Positions 26,557 to 37,067 of a stretch of DNA of 49,294 bases are shown in pieces (the first letter of the stretch is position 1; each line of letters begins with the position of its first letter). The notes below the pieces were generated by a model that worked only from the letters and a program-made list of their open reading frames with translations, did no database searches and had not been told where the DNA came from. The translations under genes were made by a program, and so were the position numbers. The DNA is from Paraburkholderia sp. SG-MS1 (lineage in GTDB: Bacteria; Pseudomonadota; Gammaproteobacteria; Burkholderiales; Burkholderiaceae): positions 1 through 49,294 of the forward strand of contig NZ_NPIH01000101.1 of NCBI RefSeq assembly GCF_012275575.1, in the 5' to 3' direction.

Positions 26557-27467
26557 AGCTCCTTGCGAATATCGACGACGCGCGTCAATCCCCACACGAT
26601 CATCAGCACGACGGCGAGCAGAATGATCGCGTTGGCCGCCGCGGCGGGAAATTGCAGGTAGCCGGTCTGCACCTGAATGATCTTGCCCACCGACGCGATC
26701 TGCTGCCCGCCCATCACGCCGACGGTCAGGAAATCGCCCATCACGATCGTGATCACGAAGATCGAGCCGATCACGATGCCGGTCTTCGACAACGGCAGGA
26801 CCACGTCGCGCACCACCTGCCAGCCGCTCGCACCGGCATCGCGCGCGGCTTCGAGCAGCGCCCGGTCGATACGCATCATCGCGTTGAAAATCGGCACGAT
26901 CATGAAGAACGTGTACAGATGCACGAACGCGAGCACCACCGAAAAGTTCGAATACAGCAGCCATTCGAGCGGCTGATCGATCAGATGCGCGCCGAGCAGC
27001 GCCTGATTCACGAGGCCGTTGCGGCCGAGCAGCGGCATCCACGAAATCATCCGGATCACGTTGGACGTCCAGAACGGAATCGTGCAGACGAGAAACAGTA
27101 CCGTCTGCATGCTCGTCGTGCGAACGTGGAACGCGAGAAAGTAAGCGATCGAAAAGCCCAGCAGCAAGGTCACGGCCCACACGATCGCGCAGAACTTGAG
27201 CGTCGACCAGTACGTCTTGAAGGTTACGCAGACGTCGGTCATCGACGAACAGCCGTCGAAAATCGCCGCGTAGTTCTTCAGCGTGAACGCCGGAATGATC
27301 TGGTATTCGTTGAAGTCCCAGAAGCTGACGATCAACGTGATCACGAGCGGCACGATGAAAAACAGCAGGAACGTCAGCGACAGCGGCGTCGCCTGCAACC
27401 ATGCCGGTGCACGGCGATGTTTGACGGGCGCGTCCTGCGTGAGCGAGGGAAGGTCGATCGTTGCCAT
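26553..27467 (-). CDS. ABC transporter permease, PotB-like
   Basis: A 304-residue inner-membrane permease. The first helix is LSLTFLLFFIVPLVITLIVSFW. A periplasmic loop with CSSMTDVCVTF follows, and the EAA loop EAARDAGASGWQVVRDVVLPLSKTG (~210) marks the ATPase contact. It pairs with the PotC-like permease to form the channel of a polyamine-type importer. It lies 144 bp after the binding-protein gene on the same strand and overlaps the next gene by 4 nt. Confidence 0.93.
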   Translation of the reverse strand: MATIDLPSLTQDAPVKHRRAPAWLQATPLSLTFLLFFIVPLVITLIVSFWDFNEYQIIPAFTLKNYAAIFDGCSSMTDVCVTFKTYWSTLKFCAIVWAVTLLLGFSIAYFLAFHVRTTSMQTVLFLVCTIPFWTSNVIRMISWMPLLGRNGLVNQALLGAHLIDQPLEWLLYSNFSVVLAFVHLYTFFMIVPIFNAMMRIDRALLEAARDAGASGWQVVRDVVLPLSKTGIVIGSIFVITIVMGDFLTVGVMGGQQIASVGKIIQVQTGYLQFPAAAANAIILLAVVLMIVWGLTRVVDIRKEL

Positions 27468-27611
27468 GGGCGAGTGTGTCTGTCGATTGACGTGCGCGGC
27501 CGTAGCGCCGCGCGCGGGGAAATCTCTACGCGGCGAACCGGCGCCGTGTTTGCCGATGCGTTGGCCGGCGCGTCATGCACCGGCAAACACAACGCACGGC
27601 GTTACGCTCGA

Positions 27612-28916
27612 TCACGCCGCGATGAACTCGTTCCACTTCTGCACCATGTAGATGTTCTCGTCCATCACCGCGTTCCAGCACGCAATCGCGCTCATGCGCT
27701 GCGTGTAAGAGCCGCCGTCGCGCACCGCGCCGGCCTTTTCGAGCAACTGGCCGTCCGGCGCCTTGATGTCCTGCGCGGCGGGTTTGCCTTCGATCCAGTA
27801 GTCCCATTCGTACGGCTGCATGTGCGTCTTCGCGGTTTCGATCACGCCGGGGTAATAGCCCTGGCGCATCAGGTAGGCGCCGGCCCAGCCGTCCTGGAAC
27901 CAGTTGACGAACTCATAGGCGGCGTCGAGCTTCTTGCCTTGCAGCGAGCGTGGAAAGCCGAAGCCCGAGGCCCAAGAACGATAGCCTTCCTTGAGCGGCT
28001 GGAACTTGCACGCGATGCCCATCGTGCGCACCTTCGTCACCGCGGGCGACCACATCGACTGGATCACGACTTCGCCCGACGCCATCAGATTCACGCTCTC
28101 GTTGAAGTCTTTCCAGAACGCGCGGAACTGGCCGGCATGCTTGGCCTCGATCAGGACCTTGATGGTCTGGTCGATCTCGGCCTTCGTCATGTTGCCTTTG
28201 TCGCCGTACTTCATATGGCCCATCGCCTCGATCGCCATCGCCGAGTCCATGATGCCGATCGCGGGAATGTTCAGCAGCGCCGCCTTGCCCTTGAATTGCG
28301 GATTGAGCAGTTCCGCCCAGCTGTCCACCGGCCGCTTGATCAGATCGGGACGAATGCCGAGTGTGTCCGCGTTGTAGGTGGTCGGGATCAGTGTCATCCA
28401 TTCGGTCGGCGTCGCCGAGAACTGGGTCGAGCGCGGGCCGGTGAGGAACATCACCTTTTTCGGCGCGGTGCCCTGGTCGCCGATCTTCTTGCCGTTGACT
28501 TCGCCGCGCGTGAGCACCGGCGTGATCTTGTCGGCGAGCTTGATGCGTTTGAAGTCCATGCCCGCGAGCGTGCCGGCCGGGATCAGTTTCTTCAGCGCGA
28601 AATATTCGGTGTCGACGATATCGAACGAGTTGGGCTGCGTGATGATGCGCTTGGCGACGTCGTCGGTGGTCACCGGTACGTATTGAATCTCGATGCCCGT
28701 GTCTTCCTTGAATTTCTTCGCGATGTCGGCGCTCTGATTGACCGCTGTGCCGAGGTAGCGCAACGTGATCTTTTCCTGCGCATGCACGTACGGAAAACCG
28801 GCAATGCCGGCCGCCGCCACTGCACCCTTGATGAACGTGCGGCGCGACAGGCCCTTTTCCTTCACATCCGTTCCATCCACTGCCGCCGCTGCCGGACTCC
28901 CGTTCGTTTCGTTCAT
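27612..28916 (-). CDS. ABC transporter substrate-binding protein, PotD/extracellular family 1
   Basis: A 434-residue periplasmic binding protein with a twin-arginine-like signal: LSRRTFIKGAVAAAGIAGF at ~23-41, then cleavage near VHAQ. The mature chain starts KITLRYLGTAVNQSADIAKKF and has the two-lobe fold of PotD-like proteins (FDIVDTEYFALKKLIPAG, GKAALLNIPAIGIMDSAMA, GEVVIQSMWSPAV). The Tat-type signal is unusual for a PotD homologue and suggests export after folding. GGAGAAAGCA precedes ATG 28916. The ligand is likely a polyamine-like or other cationic/nitrogenous compound, by family only. Confidence 0.9.
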   Translation of the reverse strand: MNETNGSPAAAAVDGTDVKEKGLSRRTFIKGAVAAAGIAGFPYVHAQEKITLRYLGTAVNQSADIAKKFKEDTGIEIQYVPVTTDDVAKRIITQPNSFDIVDTEYFALKKLIPAGTLAGMDFKRIKLADKITPVLTRGEVNGKKIGDQGTAPKKVMFLTGPRSTQFSATPTEWMTLIPTTYNADTLGIRPDLIKRPVDSWAELLNPQFKGKAALLNIPAIGIMDSAMAIEAMGHMKYGDKGNMTKAEIDQTIKVLIEAKHAGQFRAFWKDFNESVNLMASGEVVIQSMWSPAVTKVRTMGIACKFQPLKEGYRSWASGFGFPRSLQGKKLDAAYEFVNWFQDGWAGAYLMRQGYYPGVIETAKTHMQPYEWDYWIEGKPAAQDIKAPDGQLLEKAGAVRDGGSYTQRMSAIACWNAVMDENIYMVQKWNEFIAA

Positions 28917-28995
28917 TGCTTTCTCCTCAGTTGACGTTCGATTGACGCTCATTCAATGGTTTGTTCACTGGGCCGCGCCGGCCGCGTTCAAACGC

Positions 28996-30054
28996 TCAGG
29001 CCGCGAGCGGATGCGCGTCCTGCTCGTTCCACCACACCACCACGCGCGCCTCGGGGCCGAGCCGCGCCGCGTCGTAGTCGCCGTCGCTCACGAGCGAGAT
29101 CAGTTCGGGCGAGCCGTCGAGCGGATCGAGCGTCATGCGCAAATGCGTGCCCTGGTACTCGGCTTCGCGGACCTTGCAGGGCACGCCGCCGATGCGGGGC
29201 AGGCCGCCCTCGCCGCCGGCGTTGTGCACGGGTGTAACTCCATGCGGCACCACGCGCAGATGATCGGCGCGCACGGTAAACGAGCGGCCATTCGTGTTGA
29301 AGACGTTATGTCCGCCGAGAAAGCGCGCGACGAATTCGGTACGTGGCCGGTTGAAGACTTCATGCGGTGTGCCGCTCTGTTCGATACGGCCGTGACTCAT
29401 CACCACGACGAGATCGGCAAGCGCCATTGCTTCTTCCTGCGAGTGCGTGACGTGGACGAAGGTGATGCCGAGTTCTTTCTGCCAGCGCTTGAGTTCGGCG
29501 CGCATTTGCACGCGCAGGAACGGGTCGAGCGCGGAGAGCGGTTCGTCGAGCAGCAGGCAGCCCGGCTGATTCAGCAAGGCGCGCGCGAGCGCGACGCGTT
29601 GCTGCTGGCCGCCGGAGAGTTGTGCCGGCTTGCGCGCGGCATACGCGGACATGGCGACGAGTTCGAGCAGTTCGGCGGCGCGCTTGCGCCGCACGTCCTT
29701 CGCGACGCCGCGCATCTTCAGGCTGAACGCGACGTTGTCGAGCGCGCTCAGATGCGGGAAGAGTGCATAGTTCTGAAACACCATCGCGGTGCCGCGCGCG
29801 GCGGGTTCGGCGCGCGTGACGTTGCGGCCCGCGATCAGAATGTCACCATCGGTGACGGATTCATGACCGGCGATCATGCGCAGAGTCGAGGTCTTGCCGC
29901 AGCCCGACGGTCCGAGCAGGCAGCAGTATTGACCGCCGGCGATGCGCAGGTCGATCGCGTCGACGGCCAGCGAATCGCCGTATTGCTTCGACACGTGAAC
30001 CAGTTCGATATCGGCGGCTTGAGTATCGAGCACCGTTGAAGCAGGCTGAATCAT
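28996..30054 (-). CDS. ABC transporter ATP-binding protein, PotA-like
   Basis: A 352-residue ATPase. Walker A is [10 protein letters not shown] (~47), the signature is [15 protein letters not shown] (~145), Walker B is [12 protein letters not shown], and the switch His lies in [13 protein letters not shown]-terminal TOBE regulatory domain (~275-350) is typical of PotA/MalK-type subunits. It is the first gene of the importer operon (ATPase, binding protein, two permeases). ATG 30054 begins MIQPAST; the frame extends further upstream without a better start. It is divergent from the deacetylase operon. Confidence 0.93.
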   Translation of the reverse strand: MIQPASTVLDTQAADIELVHVSKQYGDSLAVDAIDLRIAGGQYCCLLGPSGCGKTSTLRMIAGHESVTDGDILIAGRNVTRAEPAARGTAMVFQNYALFPHLSALDNVAFSLKMRGVAKDVRRKRAAELLELVAMSAYAARKPAQLSGGQQQRVALARALLNQPGCLLLDEPLSALDPFLRVQMRAELKRWQKELGITFVHVTHSQEEAMALADLVVVMSHGRIEQSGTPHEVFNRPRTEFVARFLGGHNVFNTNGRSFTVRADHLRVVPHGVTPVHNAGGEGGLPRIGGVPCKVREAEYQGTHLRMTLDPLDGSPELISLVSDGDYDAARLGPEARVVVWWNEQDAHPLAA

Positions 30055-30370
30055 GAAGGAAGTGTCCTCGTGAACGGCGAACAGTGGGCGCGCGCCAAAA
30101 CAGCTACGCCACCTATGCGAGGCGATGCAAACGCAAGACATGTGCCATCCATCGCACGACGGCGCTCGCGGTATGCGGACGTACCGTTGGGCCTAACGTC
30201 TACGAGTTGGCGCACATATTGCAAACGATCCGCAGCGTCGATCGTTAGCGATCAGCAGGATGGATTTGCGCGATCACGGTGCGTCAGCGGTCCGTCTCGG
30301 GGCATGAACCGGTCAATCCGGTTCATCCATGACGTGACGCGGCGTTTTTCGTCATCCACGGTTTCTTCTC
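30055..30370. promoter_or_regulatory. Divergent promoter region with two perfect palindromes
   Basis: This separates the ABC importer operon (minus) and the deacetylase-GntR operon (plus). Site 1: AACGATC (30224-30230) and GATCGTT (30240-30246), 9-bp spacer. Site 2: ATGAACCGG (30304-30312) and CCGGTTCAT (30318-30326), 5-bp spacer, 45 bp before the deacetylase start. Either could be the operator of the GntR protein encoded at 31330. No gene is seen here. Confidence 0.6.
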
Positions 30371-31333
30371 ATGAACGACACGCACATGCCTGCAATAGAG
30401 AACCGCGCGCGTCAATCGCTCGCCACGCATGGACGTTTTGCATATAGGCCGATCACGGATAGCGACGCGTTCCGCTGGCCTGGCGGCGCGGGACTTGCGG
30501 TCTATCTCGGCTTCAACATCGAGCACTTTGCGTTCGGTGAAGGACTCGGTGCGGCGCTCGGGCCGCTTTCACCGCAACCGGACGTGCTGAACCATAGCTG
30601 GCGTGAATACGGCAATCGCGTCGGGGCGTGGCGCTGCATCGAACTGTTCGACCAACTCGCCTTGCCCGCCGGCACGCTGATCAACACCGCGCTCTACGAT
30701 CACTGTCCTGAACTGATCGCGGCTTGCGTTGCGCGTGGCGATGAACTGATTGGTCATGGCCACACGAATGCGCACCGGCAGAGCGAGCTCGACGAACGCG
30801 GCGAGCGTGACCTGCTTCTGCATTGCCGCGAACGGATCGCGGAAGAGTCCGGTACACCGCCGCAAGGCTGGTTGTCGCCGTGGATTTCCGAATCGCATCT
30901 GACGCCCGATCTGCTGGCCGAGACCGGCTATCGCTACACCCTGAACTGGTGTCACGACGACCGCCCCGTGCGCATGGCCACGCGCGGCGCGCCCCTCTGG
31001 TCGATTCCGTATCCGCAGGAACTCAACGACCTGCCGATGATGGTGGGCCGCCACATGGACGGCCGTGCGTTCGCCGACATGATCGTCGACCAGTTCGATG
31101 AGATGCTCGAACAGGCTAATCGCGGTTCGCAACCGCAGGCCCTGGTGATGGGCATCGCGCTGCATCCGTATCTGGTCGGGCAGCCGTACAGGTTGCGGCA
31201 TCTGCGCCGTGCGCTCGAGCATATTGCCGCGGCGCGTGCGCGAGGCGATGTGTGGATCACCACACCGGGCGCGATCGCAAATCATATGGACGATCTGGAG
31301 CGGGACGGCATCGTGCGCCCGGCTGCGGTATGA
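30371..31333 (+). CDS. Polysaccharide-deacetylase-fold hydrolase, PuuE-allantoinase-like
   Basis: A 320-residue NodB-type (CE4) metallohydrolase of the PuuE/cyclic-amidase branch rather than a sugar deacetylase. Evidence: YLGFNIEHFAFGEG at the first metal-site strand, IGHGHTNAHRQ (metal-binding His pair), GWLSPWISESHLTPDLLAETGYRY, DDRPV, and PYPQELNDLPMM. PuuE enzymes open the allantoin ring, so the likely reaction is hydrolysis of a cyclic or linear amide. It has no signal peptide, so it is cytoplasmic. It overlaps the GntR gene by 4 nt (ATGA) and lies opposite the ABC importer, which suggests it acts on the imported compound. Confidence 0.85.
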   Translation: MNDTHMPAIENRARQSLATHGRFAYRPITDSDAFRWPGGAGLAVYLGFNIEHFAFGEGLGAALGPLSPQPDVLNHSWREYGNRVGAWRCIELFDQLALPAGTLINTALYDHCPELIAACVARGDELIGHGHTNAHRQSELDERGERDLLLHCRERIAEESGTPPQGWLSPWISESHLTPDLLAETGYRYTLNWCHDDRPVRMATRGAPLWSIPYPQELNDLPMMVGRHMDGRAFADMIVDQFDEMLEQANRGSQPQALVMGIALHPYLVGQPYRLRHLRRALEHIAAARARGDVWITTPGAIANHMDDLERDGIVRPAAV

Positions 31334-32085
31334 GCCCGCGAGACGGCGCGGCCACCGCGAAAAAGGCTCGTGGTGAAGAGGCCGACATCGATGCGCGCAT
31401 CTACCAGTCGATTTTCGATGGCGTGCTCAATCATCGTTTGACGCCCGGTACGAAGCTGCCCGAACCCGAGCTGTGCCAGCTATTCGGTGTGGGCCGCGCG
31501 GTCGTGCGTCGCGTGCTGGAAAAACTCGCTTATGACGGCATCGTCGTGTTGCGGCCGAACAAGGGCGCAGTGATCGCGGAGCCGACGCCCGAGGAAACCC
31601 GCGAGATTTTCGAGGCGCGGCGCTCGGTCGAACGGATGCTCGTCGAACTGGCCGTGCAGCGTGCGAGCGCGCGCGATATCAAGGCGCTGCGTCAGCAGCT
31701 CGCGAGCGAGCACGACGCGATGCATCGTTTCGACCAGCCATCGTGGGCGACGCTCGCGAGCGGCTTTCATATGCGCATCGCCGCGCTGGCGGGCAACTCG
31801 ATCCTGCAAAACTATCTGAAGGAACTGGTGTCGCGTTGTTCGCTGATCGTGGGTGTGTACGAACCGCCGGGGCATGCGCCGTGCGAGCACGCGGAGCATG
31901 CGGCCATCGTCGATTGCATCGAGGCGCGCGACGCGGCAGGCGCGATCGCGCATATGGAAGCGCATCTGCGCGATCTCGAAGAGCGCATTGAAACTTCGCG
32001 GATGCGTGGCGAGAGGAGTCTCGGCCAATTACTCGGCATCATTGGACACGCGACCACGAACCAGGCGGACCGACATGGAAATTGA
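31330..32085 (+). CDS. GntR-family regulator, FadR/FCD subfamily
   Basis: A 251-residue regulator. The winged HTH is at ~20-85 (IYQSIFDGVLNHRLTPGTKLPEPELCQLFGVGRAVVRRVLEKLAYDGIVVLRPNKGAVI). The FCD all-helical ligand domain (~95-235) is seen from EIFEARRSVERMLVELA to HAAIVDCIEARDAAGAIAHMEAHL, with the metal-site Asp/His residues expected for the family. It starts inside the deacetylase stop and overlaps the next gene by 11 bp, so all three are co-translated. It is expected to control this operon and the divergent importer through the palindromes at 30224 or 30304. Confidence 0.93.
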   Translation: MSPRDGAATAKKARGEEADIDARIYQSIFDGVLNHRLTPGTKLPEPELCQLFGVGRAVVRRVLEKLAYDGIVVLRPNKGAVIAEPTPEETREIFEARRSVERMLVELAVQRASARDIKALRQQLASEHDAMHRFDQPSWATLASGFHMRIAALAGNSILQNYLKELVSRCSLIVGVYEPPGHAPCEHAEHAAIVDCIEARDAAGAIAHMEAHLRDLEERIETSRMRGERSLGQLLGIIGHATTNQADRHGN

Positions 32086-32665
32086 TTTCGCAGCGATCAC
32101 CGAATACCAGCGCTACAAGCTGATGGCGAGCCTGATCGTGCCGCGTCCGATCGCGCTCGTCACGACGCTCGGGCCCGACGGCACGATCAACGCCGCGCCG
32201 TTCTCGATGTTCAACATGCTCGGCGAAGAGCCGCCTATCGTGATGATCAGCGTGAACCGCGGCGCGGACGGCACGCTCAAGGACACGGCGGCCAATATCA
32301 TGCGGACCGGTGAGTTCGTCGTGCATCTCGCGGACGAGGCTATCGCCGAAAAAATGCATCGCTGCGGCGCAAGGCTGCCGCCTCATGTGAGCGAACTCGC
32401 GGAGGTCGGCTTGACGCCGGTGGCGAGTTCGCACGTTGCGCCGCCGCGCATCACCGAAGCGCCGGTCGCGTTCGAATGCACGATCTGGGAGACGTTGGAG
32501 ACGAGCAGCCGGCAGATCTTTATCGGCCGCGTGCATCGGCTGCATGCGCGCGACGAACTGATCGACATCGAGACGTGGCGCGTGCGCTTGCAGCACTACT
32601 TTCCGGTGGGCCGATTTGGTGCGAGCGACTATGTGACGACACGCGACCGGTTTACGCTCGGGTGA
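32075..32665 (+). CDS. Flavin-reductase-family protein (FMN-binding split barrel)
   Basis: A 196-residue protein of the DIM6/NTAB flavin reductase fold. Visible: LIVPRPIALVTTLGPDGTINAAPFSMFNMLGEEPPIVMISV, the FMN-binding strand block, and GEFVVHLADEAIAEKM, PPRITEAPVAFECTIWET and IFIGRVHRLH. It may reduce or bind FMN, supply reduced flavin to a monooxygenase such as the one at 21964, or act itself on the imported substrate. It overlaps the GntR gene by 11 bp. A longer open frame exists upstream, but MEIDFAAI is the family-like start. Confidence 0.88.
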   Translation: MEIDFAAITEYQRYKLMASLIVPRPIALVTTLGPDGTINAAPFSMFNMLGEEPPIVMISVNRGADGTLKDTAANIMRTGEFVVHLADEAIAEKMHRCGARLPPHVSELAEVGLTPVASSHVAPPRITEAPVAFECTIWETLETSSRQIFIGRVHRLHARDELIDIETWRVRLQHYFPVGRFGASDYVTTRDRFTLG

Positions 32666-32708
32666 CGGCGTTCAGCCGTTCGATCGCGCAGCCCCGGCAC
32701 CACCCTGA

Positions 32709-34295
32709 TCACACGCCCAGCGCGCGCCCGTCGCTGCGCGGATCGTGCGCGCCTGAAACCGTGCCGTCGGCATCGATGCGAATCACGCCCGGGTGACCCG
32801 CGAGCGGACTTTGCGCCGCGATCGTACTGACCTCGTGGCCGCGCGCGGCCAGCGCCGCGAACACGTCGGCGCCCGCGTCCTCTTCGAGCTTCAACGCATC
32901 GCGCGTGTCGGAGAACGTCTTGCCGAGCAGAAAGCGCGGGCGGGCGAGGGCGGTGAGCGGGTTCATCCTGTAGTCGATCAGCCGCGTGAGAATCGCGGCG
33001 AGCGTTTGCGGCTGACCGTCGGCGCCTTGCGTGCCGAACAGCAAGTGCGGGCGGCCGTCTTTCAGATACATGCCCGGGTTCAGCGTATGAAAGGGGCGCT
33101 TGCCCGGTTGCACGACGTTATGATGCGCGGGGTGCGTGCTGAACGACGCGCCGCGGTTGTGCCACAGAACGCCGGTGTCGCCCGCGACCACGCCACTGCC
33201 CCAATCGAAGTAGACCGTTTGCAGCACGCTGACACTGCGTCCCTCGCGATCCGTCGCGCCGATGAACACCGTGTCGCCCGGGCGGAACACGTGCGGCCAG
33301 GCGCGGGCCTGCTGCAAGTCGATCGACGCGGCATGCGCGTCGAGGGTCGCGCGCGAGAGCATCTGCTCGACTGGCACGTCGTTGAACTCCGGATCGGAAA
33401 CGAAACGGTCGCGATCGACGAACGCGCATTTCACCGCTTCCACCAGCAGGTGGTAGTAATCGGCGCTGCCTTCGCGAATCGAGGCGAGGTCGAAGCGATC
33501 GAGCGTACCCATGATCTGCAGCGTCGTCACCCCTTGCGTGGGCGGGCGCAGGCTCACCAGTTCGCCGCCGCGATACGCGACCCGTAACGGCGCCTCGTCG
33601 CGCGCGCGGGTTCTGGCGAGATCGCTCGCGGTGAGCGGCGATCCGGCCTGCTGCAAACCGCGTGCGATTCGCTCGGCCAGCTCGCCTTCATAAAACTCGC
33701 GCGCGCCAAAACGGGCAATCCGTTCGATGCTTTTCGCCAACGCCGGTTGCGCAAAATGCTCGTCGATGGCCGGAATCCTGCCATGCGGCGCGAAGGCCGC
33801 CGCGAAGCCGGGTAATGCGCTCAGTTCGTCGGCGCGCAGGCTTTGCCAGAAATGTTGGGACGGCGTGACCGGAAAACCGTTGCTTGCATAATCGAGCGCA
33901 CGCTCGAACAGCGACGACCACGGCTGCGTGCCGCCCCACGTGCTTTGACTGATCTCGTATGCCTGGTGCCAGGTATCGACGGTGGCGGCAGTCGTGAGCG
34001 CGGACGCCGCGCCGCGCACGGGAATCGCGGCATCGAACGCGGGCAGTTCAGCCGCGGCCTGGCCGATGCCCGACAGCGTGCGCAATGTCCCCGTGCGGTC
34101 GCCGATCACCCAGAAGGCGTCGCCGCCGAGTCCGGTGAAATGCGGATACGTCACGCACAGCGCCGCGCCGATCGCGATGGCCGCTTCGATCGCATTGCCG
34201 CCCGCCCGCAAGACGTCGCGGCCAGCCTCGCTCGCCAACGCATGGGGGCTGGTGACCATGCCGTCGATGGCACAGGCGAGTCGCGAGTCGTGCAT
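32709..34295 (-). CDS. Gamma-glutamyltransferase-family Ntn-hydrolase
   Basis: A 528-residue protein of the GGT/YwrD-like family. N-terminal MVTSPHALASEAGRDVLRAGGNAIEAAIAIGAAL and THFTGLGGDAF-type segments match. The likely self-cleavage and nucleophile Thr is in GDTVFIGATDREG (~335), followed by SVLQTVYFDWGSGVVAGDTGVLWHNRG. No signal peptide is seen, unlike periplasmic GGT, so it is probably cytoplasmic and may be a hydrolase for gamma-glutamyl or other amides. GGAG precedes ATG 34295. It is convergent with the flavin-reductase gene, 43 bp apart, and may belong functionally to that cluster. Confidence 0.88.
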   Translation of the reverse strand: MHDSRLACAIDGMVTSPHALASEAGRDVLRAGGNAIEAAIAIGAALCVTYPHFTGLGGDAFWVIGDRTGTLRTLSGIGQAAAELPAFDAAIPVRGAASALTTAATVDTWHQAYEISQSTWGGTQPWSSLFERALDYASNGFPVTPSQHFWQSLRADELSALPGFAAAFAPHGRIPAIDEHFAQPALAKSIERIARFGAREFYEGELAERIARGLQQAGSPLTASDLARTRARDEAPLRVAYRGGELVSLRPPTQGVTTLQIMGTLDRFDLASIREGSADYYHLLVEAVKCAFVDRDRFVSDPEFNDVPVEQMLSRATLDAHAASIDLQQARAWPHVFRPGDTVFIGATDREGRSVSVLQTVYFDWGSGVVAGDTGVLWHNRGASFSTHPAHHNVVQPGKRPFHTLNPGMYLKDGRPHLLFGTQGADGQPQTLAAILTRLIDYRMNPLTALARPRFLLGKTFSDTRDALKLEEDAGADVFAALAARGHEVSTIAAQSPLAGHPGVIRIDADGTVSGAHDPRSDGRALGV

Positions 34296-34476
34296 GCTTG
34301 CTCCGCTACGGGGATGAGTTGCGCTTGAGCGCGCCGGAGTCGGAAGTATAAGTTCGCGCGCGGCGCCGAAAATAATCCGTGCGACGCCGCAACAGGCATG
34401 AGGCCGCGGGCGCACAGGCAGCGCGTGATCCGGTCGCCAGCAGACACGCGGCGCAATCACTCACCGCCGCGCGGGC

Positions 34477-35902
<1,426 letters not shown>

Positions 35903-36132
35903 CGTGGTTCTCCTCGTTCGATTCGACGGGTCGGATGGCTCCGGCGGCTTCTCTTGACGCTCAAGAATGCGCGACCGGATGCCCCGATTCTTCCGTTGAA
36001 ATTGCGTCGCCTCGCTGGTGGGCCGTTGAGCGGCGTATCGGGCGAGCGATCAACGGGTTAATCGAGTAGCAGATTCCGCGCCCGCTTCCGTGTTGACGAC
36101 GTGCGACGCGGGGAGGGCGCACCGCCCGTTGC

Positions 36133-36990
36133 TCAGCGTCCCGAAGCCGGCCCGAGACGCGCCGCGACAGTCCGGCAAGCCGCCAGCAACGGCTCGATAT
36201 AGCGCGTTTGCGCGTCGCGCTCCAGGCGAAAGGTCGGCATGCTGATGCTCACGCAGCCGAGCGCGCGTCCGTCCGCGCCGCGAATCGCCGCACCATAGCA
36301 GGAGATCGCGACTTCGTTCTCTTCGCGGTCCTCGGCGTAGCCGCGTTGCTCCGTGGCGATCAGCTCGCGACGGACCTCGTCGAGCGTAGTGAGCGTGTGA
36401 TCGGTGAAGCGGCGCAGCGGCGCGTCTTTCAGCAACGCCTCGCGTTCGGTCACGCCGAGCGTCGCGAGATAGGCCTTACCCACCGAGCTCGACGTCAGCG
36501 ACACCCGCGTGCCGATGCGCGACGCCATGCGCACCGCGTGCGGACTTTCCAGTTTCTCGATGTACACCATCTCGCCCTGACTCGGCACGGCGAGATGGAT
36601 CGTTTCCGATGTGAGATTGCGCAGTTCCATCAGTGCATCGACCGCCGCGAGGCGCAAGTCCGAGCGCTCCCAGCTGCGGCTCGCCAGGTTGACGAGGCGT
36701 GGGCCGAGAGCGAACGTGTTGCCGCTCCCCGCGCCGACGATCAGCCCTTCGGCCTGCAACGCGGCCACGATACGGTGGACAGTAGGGCGCGGATAGCCGC
36801 TTGCCGCGCTCAGCCTGGCGACGTTGGGCGGCGTCTGCGCATCGGCGACCAGTTGCAGCACGGCAATGAACTTGGAGAACGCGGCGGCGCCGGCAACGGT
36901 CTTCGCATCGGCGGCACTGGCCGTGCCGGCGGCCACGCTTTCGCCGGGTTGGCCGGTGTCGGAGGAGGGCTTGGAATCGGAGGTGGACAT
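36133..36990 (-). CDS. IclR-family regulator
   Basis: A 285-residue regulator with a Ser/Ala-rich N-terminal extension (~1-35). The winged HTH (~37-100) includes LQLVADAQTPPNVARLSAASGYPRPTVHRIVAALQAEGLIV. The IclR effector domain (~115-275) includes IHLAVPSQGEMVYIEKLESPHAVRMASRIGTRVSLTSSSVGKAYLA and GYAEDREENEVAISCYGAAI. It is the terminal gene of the cupin-SDR-MFS-SDR-IclR run and presumably controls it. A GGACAC/GTGGA stretch just upstream of its start resembles the half-sites at 40485-40511. Confidence 0.93.
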   Translation of the reverse strand: MSTSDSKPSSDTGQPGESVAAGTASAADAKTVAGAAAFSKFIAVLQLVADAQTPPNVARLSAASGYPRPTVHRIVAALQAEGLIVGAGSGNTFALGPRLVNLASRSWERSDLRLAAVDALMELRNLTSETIHLAVPSQGEMVYIEKLESPHAVRMASRIGTRVSLTSSSVGKAYLATLGVTEREALLKDAPLRRFTDHTLTTLDEVRRELIATEQRGYAEDREENEVAISCYGAAIRGADGRALGCVSISMPTFRLERDAQTRYIEPLLAACRTVAARLGPASGR

Positions 36991-37067
36991 CAGGCTACGG
37001 TCGGACACAGTGGAGCAATTATGCCCTTCTTTCCCGGGCGCAATGCCATCGACACCGGGCCGGTTCG

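Noticed and set aside
26652..28934. 760-codon plus-strand open frame, His/Arg/Asp-rich.
   Set aside because: Antisense shadow of the ABC permease and binding-protein genes; composition is typical of the reverse strand of GC-rich coding DNA and no domain is recognisable.
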